Source: a virus
Virus record (IMG/VR): IMGVR_UViG_3300021197_001602
Span: 1-64,000 of that record
Direction: 5' to 3' (one strand)
DNA: 64,000 bases
The notes beneath the pieces were generated by a model. That model did no database searches, was not told the DNA's origin, and saw only the letters and a program-made list of their open reading frames with translations. Position 1 is the first letter of the stretch. Each line of letters begins with the position of its first letter. Shown in pieces: positions 43,422 through 51,708 of the stretch. A program made the translations under genes and the position numbers.

Positions 43422-44603
43422 ATGGAACTAAAGATTGACCGCCTCAAGCAGCTTATTAAAGAAGAGCTTAATATTAATAACACGACTCTTATCGAGGAAC
43501 CAGAGCCCTTGGAAGAGAAGAGTATTATGAAAAATAAATATCCTTTCAAGGCTATTTTTATCTTCGGTCCCGCTGGTGCAGGTAAATCATTCCTCTCAAA
43601 GCAGATTGGGATTCCAAAAGACTTTGTTGTTTCAAATCCTGATGAAAGAATCGAATCCGTATTCCCCGCATTTGGCTTGAGCATGGACTTTAGCCAGGGA
43701 ACATTCGAAAAAGGTTCAGAAAAAGAATCTAGCCCAATTGCTAAGGCACAGCAGACCGCAAGAGAGGTACTTCAAAACGCAGAGCAGGGTCACACAGCAA
43801 ACATGCTTGCGATTGCAAACCCTATTGTCTTTGATACAACGGGAGAGAATGTCAAGAAGATGACTCAAAGAATCCAGTCTTTAATGAAGGTTGGGTACGA
43901 TGTGGCGGTCTTCATGGTTAATGTCCCAACTGATGTTTCTGTTGACAGAGACCAGAAGAGGAAGAGGACCGTCGGCGAGCCCACAAAATCCATCTCATCA
44001 CAATACCAGCGAGAAGTCGTTAAGGAAAGAAAGTATTTTGAATTACTTTCGGGACTTGAGTTCGCAGACATTCTAGGTGGGGATATTTATGCAAACCTCT
44101 TCGACCTGAGAACGGGAGAAAAGCTTAGTGGCATCACTGATGAGCATGTGGCGGCAATGAAGACAAAAGATGGAAAGCCGTTTACCGCAGAATACGCACA
44201 ATCTCTGCTCGACCAAGCCCGCTCAGATTTGAGCGCTTGGATGACTGCCGAGCCCAAGAACCCCACTGGCAAGACAATCTTGACGGGCATGAGGGCTTTA
44301 GTAAAGGATTCGGGCGGTAAGCTGGGGCAAAACATGTTGCAGATTGGACCAGCAGTTCAAGCTGGCGTAACTACAAACTCGGCTGTCATCGCCGCCGCAA
44401 AGAAGCTTGCAGACCTTGGCGGTGCATCAGGCGCACTTGCCTCAACACAGCGAGGCAAGAAAAACGCAGGCGAAAAGTTTGGCGTAAAAGACCCGAGCAT
44501 TCGAAACATGTCATCTAAGTTGGGCACATCTGACGAGAAAAATCTTGAAGAGGTTATCGCAAAGAAGATTGAAGCCCTTCTCAGAAATAAAATGAAAAAA
44601 TGA
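43422..44603 (+). CDS. P-loop kinase/zeta-toxin-like protein with N-terminal tag
   Basis: A 393-residue protein from ATG 43422 (after AGGAGAAAA). It begins ELKIDRLKQLIKEEL, a short amphipathic peptide with I12-K-E14, like a capsid-targeting tag with a prohead-protease site. Walker A is GPAGAGKS at 49-56. VFDTTGENVKKMTQRI and a RDQKRKRTVGEP lid-type region follow, similar to polynucleotide kinase/zeta-toxin folds that phosphorylate small substrates. The C-terminal 130 residues are Ala/Gly/Lys-rich. If packaged and injected it could act on the host at once. Kinase substrate is unknown. Confidence 0.65.
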   Translation: MELKIDRLKQLIKEELNINNTTLIEEPEPLEEKSIMKNKYPFKAIFIFGPAGAGKSFLSKQIGIPKDFVVSNPDERIESVFPAFGLSMDFSQGTFEKGSEKESSPIAKAQQTAREVLQNAEQGHTANMLAIANPIVFDTTGENVKKMTQRIQSLMKVGYDVAVFMVNVPTDVSVDRDQKRKRTVGEPTKSISSQYQREVVKERKYFELLSGLEFADILGGDIYANLFDLRTGEKLSGITDEHVAAMKTKDGKPFTAEYAQSLLDQARSDLSAWMTAEPKNPTGKTILTGMRALVKDSGGKLGQNMLQIGPAVQAGVTTNSAVIAAAKKLADLGGASGALASTQRGKKNAGEKFGVKDPSIRNMSSKLGTSDEKNLEEVIAKKIEALLRNKMKK

Positions 44604-44604
44604 G

Positions 44605-44880
44605 ATGTCGGATTATCGGTTAACAGCCATAACGGAGTTTCTTAAGACGCTTTTGGGCGACCCACGCTGCATTAATATTGCAGATAATGTCGTCCATTGT
44701 GATAAGCTGTTTATGGTTAACGGAATAATGAAGTGGTTATACAATAAATTATCATCAGAAGAGATTGATATTGACTCAATGAGGGAATACCTTCTACTTA
44801 TTAATGAGTACCTGGACGACAATGTAGAGTTGTCTTGGGAACATGGCGAATTATCTTATACTAAAAAGGAGACTTACTAA
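44605..44880 (+). CDS. Small acidic helical protein, unknown
   Basis: A 91-residue product starting one base after the kinase stop, so likely translated with it. Helical (AITEFLKTLLGD; MKWLYNKLSSEEIDIDSMREYLLLINEYL in pieces), acidic. No family recognised. It could be an accessory or inhibitor of the kinase, but nothing in sequence proves that. Confidence 0.5.
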   Translation: MSDYRLTAITEFLKTLLGDPRCINIADNVVHCDKLFMVNGIMKWLYNKLSSEEIDIDSMREYLLLINEYLDDNVELSWEHGELSYTKKETY

Positions 44881-44881
44881 A

Positions 44882-45610
44882 ATGCCTAGGAAGAAGAAAG
44901 CAGACGAAGAAAAAGCAGTCGAAGAAGTAGCAACTTCTCAGGACGACAGCGTTGAAGAAGAAGTTGAAGAGAGAGAGGACAATCAAAAGTCCATCATCAT
45001 GCTGCCACCTCTTATGGACTTGCTCGGCGGCGGCTCGGGCAGGGACAAGAAGATTCGCACAATCGGGTTGATTGGGGATGTAACAGAAGAGAAGGCTAGC
45101 GATGTCATCTATGGTCTGTTGACCTTGCGTGAAACTGGTGTACGACAAGAGTTGGAAGACCCAACTGACCCTAACTCAGAAATCGTTGAGACATGCGAGC
45201 CAATGGAAATGATTATTTCCACTTACGGCGGCTCAGCAATGGACATGTTTGGCATTCATGACATGATGCGAAATGTGCGTGAAGAGTGTGAGATTCACAC
45301 CGTAGGCATAGGCAAGGTAATGTCCGCAGGCGTACTCATTCTTGCTTCGGGAACGAAGGGCAAGAGAAGAATCGGTAAGAACTGCCGTGTAATGATTCAC
45401 TCGGTCGTGGGCGGCACACATGGTGCGATGCACAACCTTGAAAACGAGATGGATGAAATTCGCTGGATACAAGAGAGGTATATTGAAACTCTTGTTCGTG
45501 AGTCAGACATGACAAAGGCTATGGTTCGCAAGATGCTTAATAGAAAAGTTAATATTTATCTCACTGCTGAACAAGCGGTAGAGTACGGAATTGCAGACGA
45601 GGTATTTTAA
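44882..45610 (+). CDS. ClpP-like serine protease (S14)
   Basis: A 242-residue protein starting at ATG 44882 with a charged N-terminal extension (residues 1-35) not found in host ClpP. KVMSAGVLI supplies the nucleophile Ser148 and RVMIHSVVGG the His173, 25 residues apart as in ClpP. The position of the catalytic Asp (in RDRFLSAPEAVEYG of ClpP) reads VNIYLTAEQAVEYG, with Asn in place of Asp. IISTYGGSAMDMF is the oxyanion region. It may be the prohead maturation protease, which would fit an (L/I)xE-type tag, or a general protease; no gp21 homologue is in the window. Confidence 0.8.
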   Translation: MPRKKKADEEKAVEEVATSQDDSVEEEVEEREDNQKSIIMLPPLMDLLGGGSGRDKKIRTIGLIGDVTEEKASDVIYGLLTLRETGVRQELEDPTDPNSEIVETCEPMEMIISTYGGSAMDMFGIHDMMRNVREECEIHTVGIGKVMSAGVLILASGTKGKRRIGKNCRVMIHSVVGGTHGAMHNLENEMDEIRWIQERYIETLVRESDMTKAMVRKMLNRKVNIYLTAEQAVEYGIADEVF

Positions 45611-45613
45611 ACA

Positions 45614-47203
45614 ATGGCTAACTGGAACTTGTTGGTTGAGAATTATTTTTCCAAGAAAGATATTCTAACCTTGGATAAGATTGATGACTTGGTGCTTGAG
45701 GTCTTGAAGGAGTCTACGACTCTTTATGAGGCTTCGAAGCGTGGCGTCGCCCATGATGATAAAATGGGCAAGGAAATTGTGAATCAAAAGGGTGACAAGC
45801 TTGTCCTTTCCGACTTTGCATTCATCCAAATTGGTCAAGACGGGGTTGAAGACGCAGAGGCGCTGGGTAGAAAGGTTGAAGATATTATCTCTTCAGCAGG
45901 AATGGAAGTTCTCTACCAGCACCCAGAGGTGCCAACCCGTTCTCACAAGGCTGCAATCTTAGTCTCCGCCGCCGATGATAGTGATAAGAAGTTCGCTTTT
46001 GTAAAATATACTTCTAGCAGTTCTTTGTGGAGGGAGGTCGACTTTGAAAAGGCGACGGGCTTTTCTATGAAGGGCACTCAATCTTCAAAGGAGATTCTAG
46101 CACTAGGTCCACAGACTCTGATAGGGACTGATGCTGAAATTACCATCACTAATCTGCCTACGGTCGTTGCAAAGAATGCCTCTGCATCCTCTGCAATTCC
46201 AGCCCCGTTTACCGAATCTTTAGGTGTGTTCTTTGATAATGTTTATTCAAAATCGGGGGATGCAGTCCTTGCATTTGAGTCGTCAGAGCAAAGAGACAAC
46301 AGTCTGTCTTCTGTAAATAAGTATTTTGGAGAGATTATGGCACCAGCGCTCTTGGGGATAAATTATAAACTCCAGCCCGATGCCGTCATCTTGGATGCCC
46401 AAAAGAATCTTCTTGAGCCATTTGGTTTGACTTGGGCAGATTCTACTGCGGTCAGCTACCCACAAGCTCCCCAGAACCCACTGGTGGACAGCTATCTCCA
46501 CCTTGGCGACAGGAAGATAGGAGTAAGCTCGAAGAGTGGTAAGGGTGCGAACCCAAGTGTCAAGAATTTATACTCAATGATATTTGATGAAGCCAGCGAG
46601 GAGCAGCGACAGCAATTGCGTGAAGCAGGTTACGGAGATTATGTTGACCTAGTGAAGCTGCTCACAGAAAGCTCATCAAAGCTTGGACCAATAAGGGCAG
46701 CCGTTAAGTTGGGAATTTTGACAGAAGCAGCCGCACAAGAAGCCGTTGATGTAATCAAAAACAAGATTGGTGTACAGGAAGTGAATGTCTCGGATGAGTT
46801 GGAAAAAATAAGCTCTTTCCATACTCCCCTTCGACGCATGAAGCTTGGAGTTAATCAGGTTAAATCTTTAGACTCAGATGCTCAGAGCAAAATTGTTAAG
46901 ACTTATAGCCCAGCCAATCATTTGGTGGCTGGTATTGCTAAAGCCGTAGCGGCTCAGATTAACGCAGAAGAATCAGCACAAGGCGGCGGCAAGAAGTTCA
47001 CAGCCTTTGGAAAAGCAGTGTTTAACTTTTCCACGATGGTTCAGATTTATGGGAAGTTCAGCAAAGCTGGAGAGGCAGCTACCGTCATGAATGATTTCAG
47101 GATTATCTATCCTCCTAATTTTGATGGAGAGATGCTTCTGGACGCAGGCAAGGGTTATACCTCCAGTGGGCAGAACGATAAACTTACAGTTAAATTAAAA
47201 TAA
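45614..47203 (+). CDS. Large conserved protein, unknown (nuclease-like fold possible)
   Basis: A 529-residue protein starting 3 bases after ClpP. Notable segments are YLHLGDRKIGVSSKSGKGANPS (in pieces, about residues 295-317), which has D-x2-K then SSKSGKG, and C-terminal FRIIYPPNFDGEMLL. A restriction-nuclease-like active site (D, then x-S-K) is a thought only. The middle is ordinary globular sequence. It sits between ClpP and GroEL, suggesting head assembly or takeover. Confidence 0.5.
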   Translation: MANWNLLVENYFSKKDILTLDKIDDLVLEVLKESTTLYEASKRGVAHDDKMGKEIVNQKGDKLVLSDFAFIQIGQDGVEDAEALGRKVEDIISSAGMEVLYQHPEVPTRSHKAAILVSAADDSDKKFAFVKYTSSSSLWREVDFEKATGFSMKGTQSSKEILALGPQTLIGTDAEITITNLPTVVAKNASASSAIPAPFTESLGVFFDNVYSKSGDAVLAFESSEQRDNSLSSVNKYFGEIMAPALLGINYKLQPDAVILDAQKNLLEPFGLTWADSTAVSYPQAPQNPLVDSYLHLGDRKIGVSSKSGKGANPSVKNLYSMIFDEASEEQRQQLREAGYGDYVDLVKLLTESSSKLGPIRAAVKLGILTEAAAQEAVDVIKNKIGVQEVNVSDELEKISSFHTPLRRMKLGVNQVKSLDSDAQSKIVKTYSPANHLVAGIAKAVAAQINAEESAQGGGKKFTAFGKAVFNFSTMVQIYGKFSKAGEAATVMNDFRIIYPPNFDGEMLLDAGKGYTSSGQNDKLTVKLK

Positions 47204-47206
47204 TTC

Positions 47207-47235
47207 TTTACAAGCGCCCCAGCTTGTGTTATATT
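47207..47235 (+). promoter_or_regulatory. Sigma70-like promoter for groEL
   Basis: TTTACA, 17 bases, TATATT, about 30 bases before the groEL ATG. Confidence 0.82.
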
Positions 47236-47267
47236 GTACATACTTAAAATATCTTACTGGAGGATAA

Positions 47268-48848
47268 ATGAGCAAGGTATATGATTCTAACCTATCGTTA
47301 ATTAAAAAAATCGCTACAGGTGTCAACAGTTTGGCTGACAATGTAGGCGCAACACTTGGACCAAAAGGTCGCAATGTTATTTTACAAAAGGCTGGAGAAA
47401 GACCAGTCATTACAAAGGATGGCGTAACTGTTGCGTCTTTTGTTTCCTTTGAAGACCCCTTTGAGAACCTTGGTGCTCAGGTCGTCAAGCAAGCCTCACA
47501 GGTTACTGCTGACGAAGCTGGCGACGGCACAACGACATCTACGATGGTTGCTAGAGGCATCGTCGAGGGTGCCACAAGGCACTTGATTGCTGGAGTCTCC
47601 CCTATAGAAATTAAGAGAGGCATTGACAAGACTACAGAATCTCTTCTGGAGCACCTCTCTGATGAGGCAACGCCTCTTAAGTCTTTTGAGCAAGTTAATC
47701 ATGTTGCAGTTGTTTCTGCCAATGGCGACCAGAAGCTCGGTGGCTTAATCGCTCAAGCGGTCGACCAAGTTGGGAAACACGGTGCGATTACAATCGAGCC
47801 AGCAAACTCTCACGAGACAACGCTTGAGCTTATCGAAGGGTTCCAGTTCGATGCTGGATATTTATCAAATACTTTCGTCACTGATAGGCGGCGGTGGACG
47901 ATGCGACAAGAGAATGCATTGGTCTTGGTTTACGATGGAACCATATCAGCAGTGGAAGAGATTTTCCCAGTTCTTCAGATTGTAGCGAGGGAAGGTCGAG
48001 CGCTGACCGTGGTTGCAGAGGATGTAAAAGACCAGGCTCTTGCAGCTTTGATTGCCAATGTTTCTCGTGGCTCAATGAAGGTCGCAGCGATTAAAGCCCC
48101 AGGATACGGAGAGGAGCGCCGAGCCTGTCTATCAGACTTGGCTCTATCGACTGGAGCGACCTTCGTTGGTCCAGCCAACGGAGTTACACTGACAAATACT
48201 AAGTTAAGTGACTTGGGAACTTGCGCCACAATTGAGGCAAAGAAGAATTGGTCAACCTTCGTCGGCGGCAAAGGCGACGGCGATGCAATTGAGCAAAGAA
48301 TTGAAGAGTTAAAAGAAGAAATCAAACAAACTCCTTCAATGAAAGAATGTGAAGCGATTCAGAGACGAATTAATCGACTCGCCAGCGGGATTGGAATCAT
48401 CAAGGTTGGTGGCACAACTGAGGTCGAAATGATGGAAGCTCTGCACAGGGCTGACGATGCCCTTAAGGCGGTTAAGTCTGCTCAAGAGCAGGGTGTTACC
48501 CTTGGTGGCGGCATGGCTCTTCTAAGGGCTGCTGTGACTGTTGAGGCGAACCCTACGACAGCACTCACCCAAGCTGAGCTTGTTGGGCGTCAGATTGTCA
48601 TTGATGCCTGTAAAGAACCAATCCGCCAGATGTGTGCCAATGCAGGTACTTCCGCCGATGTCATGATTAAAACCTTGACAGAGGTCGAGGACGGCTATGG
48701 ATACGACTTTGCAACTGGTGCTGTAGTTAATATGCTGGAGTCTGGAATTATTGACCCAGTAAAAGTAACAAAAACTGCCCTTACGAATGCTGTGTCCGCA
48801 GCGGGCATACTTATTACAACTTCTCACGGGATTGTTGAGACAAATTGA
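47268..48848 (+). CDS. groEL: Chaperonin GroEL
   Basis: A 526-residue type I chaperonin. TLGPKGRNVIL and DEAGDGTTTSTMVARG (ATP site), an apical domain with FDAGYLSNTFVT, and KVGGTTEVEMME then GVTLGGGMALLRA are characteristic. The C-terminus lacks the GGM repeat tail of bacterial GroEL. It assembles heptameric rings and, with the GroES-like protein at 33703, would fold the phage capsid protein. The start follows GGAGGATAA. Full phage GroEL genes are rare, mostly in large phages. Confidence 0.96.
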   Translation: MSKVYDSNLSLIKKIATGVNSLADNVGATLGPKGRNVILQKAGERPVITKDGVTVASFVSFEDPFENLGAQVVKQASQVTADEAGDGTTTSTMVARGIVEGATRHLIAGVSPIEIKRGIDKTTESLLEHLSDEATPLKSFEQVNHVAVVSANGDQKLGGLIAQAVDQVGKHGAITIEPANSHETTLELIEGFQFDAGYLSNTFVTDRRRWTMRQENALVLVYDGTISAVEEIFPVLQIVAREGRALTVVAEDVKDQALAALIANVSRGSMKVAAIKAPGYGEERRACLSDLALSTGATFVGPANGVTLTNTKLSDLGTCATIEAKKNWSTFVGGKGDGDAIEQRIEELKEEIKQTPSMKECEAIQRRINRLASGIGIIKVGGTTEVEMMEALHRADDALKAVKSAQEQGVTLGGGMALLRAAVTVEANPTTALTQAELVGRQIVIDACKEPIRQMCANAGTSADVMIKTLTEVEDGYGYDFATGAVVNMLESGIIDPVKVTKTALTNAVSAAGILITTSHGIVETN

Positions 48849-48858
48849 TGACCTTGTA

Positions 48859-48866
48859 ACTATTTA
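48859..48866 (+). promoter_or_regulatory. Putative late promoter element (ACTATTTA)
   Basis: ACTATTTACTCAGG, 53 bases before the ATG at 48912; it lies inside a small GTAAC-GTTAC inverted pair. Confidence 0.45.
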
Positions 48867-48911
48867 CTCAGGAATGAGGGTTACTAATCATTCGTTTGGG
48901 GGGTAGTAAAT

Positions 48912-49361
48912 ATGAAGGATAATATGAACGAGGAGAGTCACATCTCTCAGCAATTATCAGAAGTGTTGCGCCAACTTGGTAACATGCGTGAGGAAGTCGG
49001 AGATGTGCGTGAGCAGGTCGACGCTACCAAGAGTCATCCTTCTCAAAATGGTGGCTGGGATGGGCTCATGGAGCTTGTCAAGAAGACCCACGACCACCTT
49101 GAGAAGATTGACCGACGCTTAGATGTGATGGAGCACACCTTGAACAATCCCCAGGAAGGGGCGATTGCACAGGTAAAAGAACTGAGAGAGTGGAGAGAGC
49201 GAGCTAACGCAACTCTCGATGGAAACCGAATGCAGGATGAGCGACTCCTTCGCTTGGAATTGCAACTACAAATCTATAACAAGGTCACTTGGGCAATCGG
49301 TCTTGGTGTATTGGGCTTGCTTGTCAAGGCTTTTATGTCACTTATCGTACCAGGAGCTTGA
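48912..49361 (+). CDS. Tail-anchored coiled-coil protein (holin-accessory-like)
   Basis: A 149-residue protein with a long charged coiled-coil (residues 12-115: LSEVLRQLGNMREEV; HDHLEKIDRRLDVME) and one C-terminal membrane helix (TWAIGLGVLGLLVKAFMSLIV). The layout resembles XhlA-type proteins found in phage lysis modules. It has a late-type promoter element. It could help lysis with the transglycosylase. Alternative: membrane anchor for a virion assembly site. Confidence 0.45.
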   Translation: MKDNMNEESHISQQLSEVLRQLGNMREEVGDVREQVDATKSHPSQNGGWDGLMELVKKTHDHLEKIDRRLDVMEHTLNNPQEGAIAQVKELREWRERANATLDGNRMQDERLLRLELQLQIYNKVTWAIGLGVLGLLVKAFMSLIVPGA

Positions 49362-49389
49362 AATATTAAATAAAAAGCTAACTTTTCTC

Positions 49390-49418
49390 TTGACAAGTAC
49401 TGCCGATAATGGTATATT
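49390..49418 (+). promoter_or_regulatory. Sigma70-like promoter without clear gene
   Basis: TTGACA, 17 bases, TATATT. The transcript would start near 49425 and contains the tRNA-like segment at 49432-49455 before the next promoter. Confidence 0.8.
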
Positions 49419-49424
49419 ATGTAT

Positions 49425-49496
49425 GTTGGATGGGAGAGTTGTCTAAGCGGTGAATGAACAAGTCGATATTAGCGGCAAAAAAAGTTCAAATAAAGC
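49425..49496 (+). other. Short leader with tRNA-5'-half-like sequence
   Basis: GGGAGAGTTGTCTAAGCGG resembles the 5' part of a Ser/Leu-type tRNA (acceptor strand, U8, D loop with GG), and AGTTCAAAT is T-loop-like, but no CTCTCCC pairs with the acceptor strand and no anticodon stem forms. It also holds a 7-codon and a 16-codon frame. It may be a small RNA or a tRNA remnant. Confidence 0.3.
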
Positions 49497-49525
49497 TTGA
49501 CAAACAAGGTCATTTAGGCTATATT
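49497..49525 (+). promoter_or_regulatory. Sigma70-like promoter for 49551 gene
   Basis: TTGACA, 17 bases, TATATT, about 26 bases before the ATG. Confidence 0.87.
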
Positions 49526-49550
49526 TAGTATGTGAGATGGAGGTTTTACC

Positions 49551-50330
49551 ATGAGTACACTTCGTAAAAGACTTGAAGCGCTGGTTGCCAACCCTAGGCT
49601 TAAGGCTAGCGGTCGTGATTTGCAGTTTGCAGAGTCGCTTCTGGCATATTATGAGCGAACTGGTCGCTTGACTAGTGGTCGCCGAAGCTGGATTGATAAG
49701 TTGGAAACTAAATATGCTGCTGATGCACCTGACATGAGCGACCAAACGCTCGGCTCCCGCATCGATGCGGTCTTGCCGAAAACCGACCCAAGGTCATGGG
49801 ACCGTGGCTTCCTTGAGAGTCTGCAAGAGCAAAACCGAACTCGTGGCTCACTCAGCGCCCGCCAGATTCAGATTCTAGAGAAGATTGAAGACAATCATTC
49901 AGAAGAAGTCATCGCTCGCCGAGCTACTTGGGCGGATGATTATGATGCCGCCCATGCTGAGCGTATGAAGGTCGCTGCTGCATATTATGCCGCCAACCCT
50001 CCGTACTTTGGTGACCTTGCTCACAGTGTCCTCAATGTTGAGGGGTTCGTCCCGACCGAAAAGCAGTACCGCTCGCTGACTGAGAACAAGTATGCAGCTA
50101 AAGTGATTGCGTCGCACTTCGCCGAGCCATCGTTTCCAGTTGGCTCCAAGGTTGAGTGGCGCTCCTCTGCGGGCGCTCGGTACCGTGGCATGAAGGGCTT
50201 TGTGATGAAGGTCGATGCCAAGCCAGTCACTAATGCGGCTCGTGGCACCAAGGTATACATGGTCTTGCCCGTTGGTGCGGCAGTTCCCGTCTTCGCTGAA
50301 GAGCGACACCTCAAGCGAGGTCGATTCTAA
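49551..50330 (+). CDS. Helical-repeat protein with C-terminal SH3/KOW-like part
   Basis: A 259-residue protein. Two related helical units are visible: FAESLLAYYERTGRLTSGR then WIDKLE (residues 24-50), and FLESLQEQNRTRGSLSARQ then ILEKIE (residues 84-112). The C-terminal half reads FPVGSKVEWRSS, GMKGFVMKVDA and YMVLPVG, a small barrel of SH3/KOW type. The units FA-SL-x-Q-x-G-x-LS are common in phage proteins of unknown role. It has its own strong early-type promoter. Nucleic-acid or polymerase binding is possible. Confidence 0.6.
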   Translation: MSTLRKRLEALVANPRLKASGRDLQFAESLLAYYERTGRLTSGRRSWIDKLETKYAADAPDMSDQTLGSRIDAVLPKTDPRSWDRGFLESLQEQNRTRGSLSARQIQILEKIEDNHSEEVIARRATWADDYDAAHAERMKVAAAYYAANPPYFGDLAHSVLNVEGFVPTEKQYRSLTENKYAAKVIASHFAEPSFPVGSKVEWRSSAGARYRGMKGFVMKVDAKPVTNAARGTKVYMVLPVGAAVPVFAEERHLKRGRF

Positions 50331-50343
50331 ATAAAATTATTGA

Positions 50344-50372
50344 TTAACAGTGTGCACCATAGGGTGTATACT
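50344..50372 (+). promoter_or_regulatory. Sigma70-like promoter for 50411 operon
   Basis: TTAACA, 17 bases, TATACT, followed at 50377-50390 by two overlapping TATAAATA strings. It serves the small-gene operon 50411-53523. Confidence 0.7.
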
Positions 50373-50410
50373 TGTATATAAATATAAATATAGTTTTGGA
50401 GTAAAACCAA

Positions 50411-50857
50411 ATGCGAGTAAACATACAATACACGGTAGAGGTGGAACAGATTCCCGAAGAGATGAAAAGGCTCTTGGAATATTCAGTTGTCCGCCAGCTT
50501 AGAGAAGCAGCAGATAGGGTTCATCGTATGGACACCACAGCGGCTTACCAGTCGCTACTATCTGAGATAGAGTCGATAAGGGGGCTCTTGTTACAGTCCG
50601 ATGAACGACTTTCAGATATTGAAGGCATCATGAGGGGCTATCATGCCCAGCAAACATCTCAGGTTTATCCTGAAGCAGAGCCAGTGACTGCCCCTACGGG
50701 CGTCGACCCACCAACGCAGCTACCAGTTGACGAGTCCTCAATGGGAGTGATTCAAGCTCGCTTGGCGGAACATAAGATGGAGACTGATGCGCTCAAGAGA
50801 ACATTCCAAAACTGGGGTGTGGGTGACGACTCTACCGATGAAGAGGGGGGCAAATGA
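50411..50857 (+). CDS. Conserved small phage protein, unknown
   Basis: A 148-residue protein. The start VNIQYTVEVEQIPEEMKRLLE is a strand followed by a helix, then a coiled coil (TAAYQSLLSEIESIRGLLLQSDERLSDIE in pieces) and a Pro/Thr/Gln-rich linker with acidic end. Similar short proteins occur in many marine T4-like phages. It is the first gene of an overlapping operon. Confidence 0.55.
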   Translation: MRVNIQYTVEVEQIPEEMKRLLEYSVVRQLREAADRVHRMDTTAAYQSLLSEIESIRGLLLQSDERLSDIEGIMRGYHAQQTSQVYPEAEPVTAPTGVDPPTQLPVDESSMGVIQARLAEHKMETDALKRTFQNWGVGDDSTDEEGGK

Positions 50858-51123
50858 TTACCCCTGATTATGTAGAGAAAGGTCGACTAGTTTATATTCC
50901 ATCGGGCTCAACACTGATAGTTCGTGATGATGATGCAACGGGTTTTTATATAGAACGCTATGTAAAAATAGAAAAGCCAGCAAATTGCATAATCATGTCG
51001 AGCGAGGTAAAGAACAACTTGTGTGAGATTTTATATTGTGGAAAATTGTGGCATGTTAAAGTTTCTGAAGCATACGCAGTGTATGGTGAAGACTATAAAA
51101 TAAAAGGAGAAAGCGCATGTTAG
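50854..51123 (+). CDS. Small beta-rich protein, unknown
   Basis: An 89-residue protein with ATGA overlap with the gene before it. Alternating hydrophobic strands (RLVYIPSGSTLIVRDDD; CEILYCGKLWHVKVSEAYAVY) suggest a small barrel. No family recognised. Its last bases overlap the next start. Confidence 0.5.
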   Translation: MITPDYVEKGRLVYIPSGSTLIVRDDDATGFYIERYVKIEKPANCIIMSSEVKNNLCEILYCGKLWHVKVSEAYAVYGEDYKIKGESAC

Positions 51124-51431
51124 TAACTCTTGTAGAAGTTGTAGAACAAAGGCAACAATACACAAACTCCGCCGAGAGGCTAAAGGCTTACAACCTCAGA
51201 GAGGTCACAGTTAATCCTGACCATGTTGTATGCTTGCGAGAAGACCACCAGATGTTAAAGATGCTTAGTGAAGGGTATCTTCCAGAAGACATCGATGGTC
51301 GCCAACAGTTCACGAGGCTGTACCTCGATAGAGGTCAATCTGGCATTGACATTACGGTTGTTGGCAGTGTCCAGACCGTAAAAGCCAGCCTCGGGGTGAA
51401 TGCAGGCAATCGTGAGGTGCTCAATGGGTGA
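51117..51431 (+). CDS. Small FlbD-like protein
   Basis: A 104-residue protein: LVTLVEVVEQRQQ, then LREVTVNPDHVVCLRED and ITVVGSVQTVKASLG. The pair of strand blocks with NPDHVV and a later VVGS resembles the small FlbD-type fold known from flagellar and phage proteins. Role unknown. Overlaps both neighbours, so translationally coupled. Confidence 0.5.
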   Translation: MLVTLVEVVEQRQQYTNSAERLKAYNLREVTVNPDHVVCLREDHQMLKMLSEGYLPEDIDGRQQFTRLYLDRGQSGIDITVVGSVQTVKASLGVNAGNREVLNG

Positions 51432-51708
51432 TGCAAGGTTTGAAATAGTTGCCTGGGATGGTTGCCCTTGGTGTGCGAAAGCATATGACCTGTTGAAGAC
51501 TGAGGGATATGCGGTATCGATGGTCCTGCTAGAGCGTGATAGCCAGCAACTTAATGAGGCAAAGGCTTCACGACAGTGGCAGACGGTTCCGATGGTTACT
51601 CAATATGTTGCTTCCGACGAAGGCTCCGAGGAGGAGTTGTTCATAGGGGGTTACACAGACTTGTGCTCTCATTTGATGAGAGTAAAGGGGGAAAAGGAAG
51701 TTGGCTAA
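51424..51708 (+). CDS. Glutaredoxin-like protein
   Basis: A 94-residue thioredoxin-fold protein from ATG 51424 behind GAGGTG; ATG 51400 is an alternative. The active site is CPWC (C14, C17), and TVPMV provides the cis-Pro. It lacks a typical GSH-binding GGxxD spacing but has GGYTDL near the end, which fits. It probably reduces the class II ribonucleotide reductase at 30911 or other phage enzymes. Confidence 0.8.
   Translation: MGDARFEIVAWDGCPWCAKAYDLLKTEGYAVSMVLLERDSQQLNEAKASRQWQTVPMVTQYVASDEGSEEELFIGGYTDLCSHLMRVKGEKEVG

Noticed and set aside
49432-49496. Complete tRNA gene
   Set aside because: No 3' acceptor strand, anticodon stem or matching T stem could be found, so only a tRNA-like fragment is reported.
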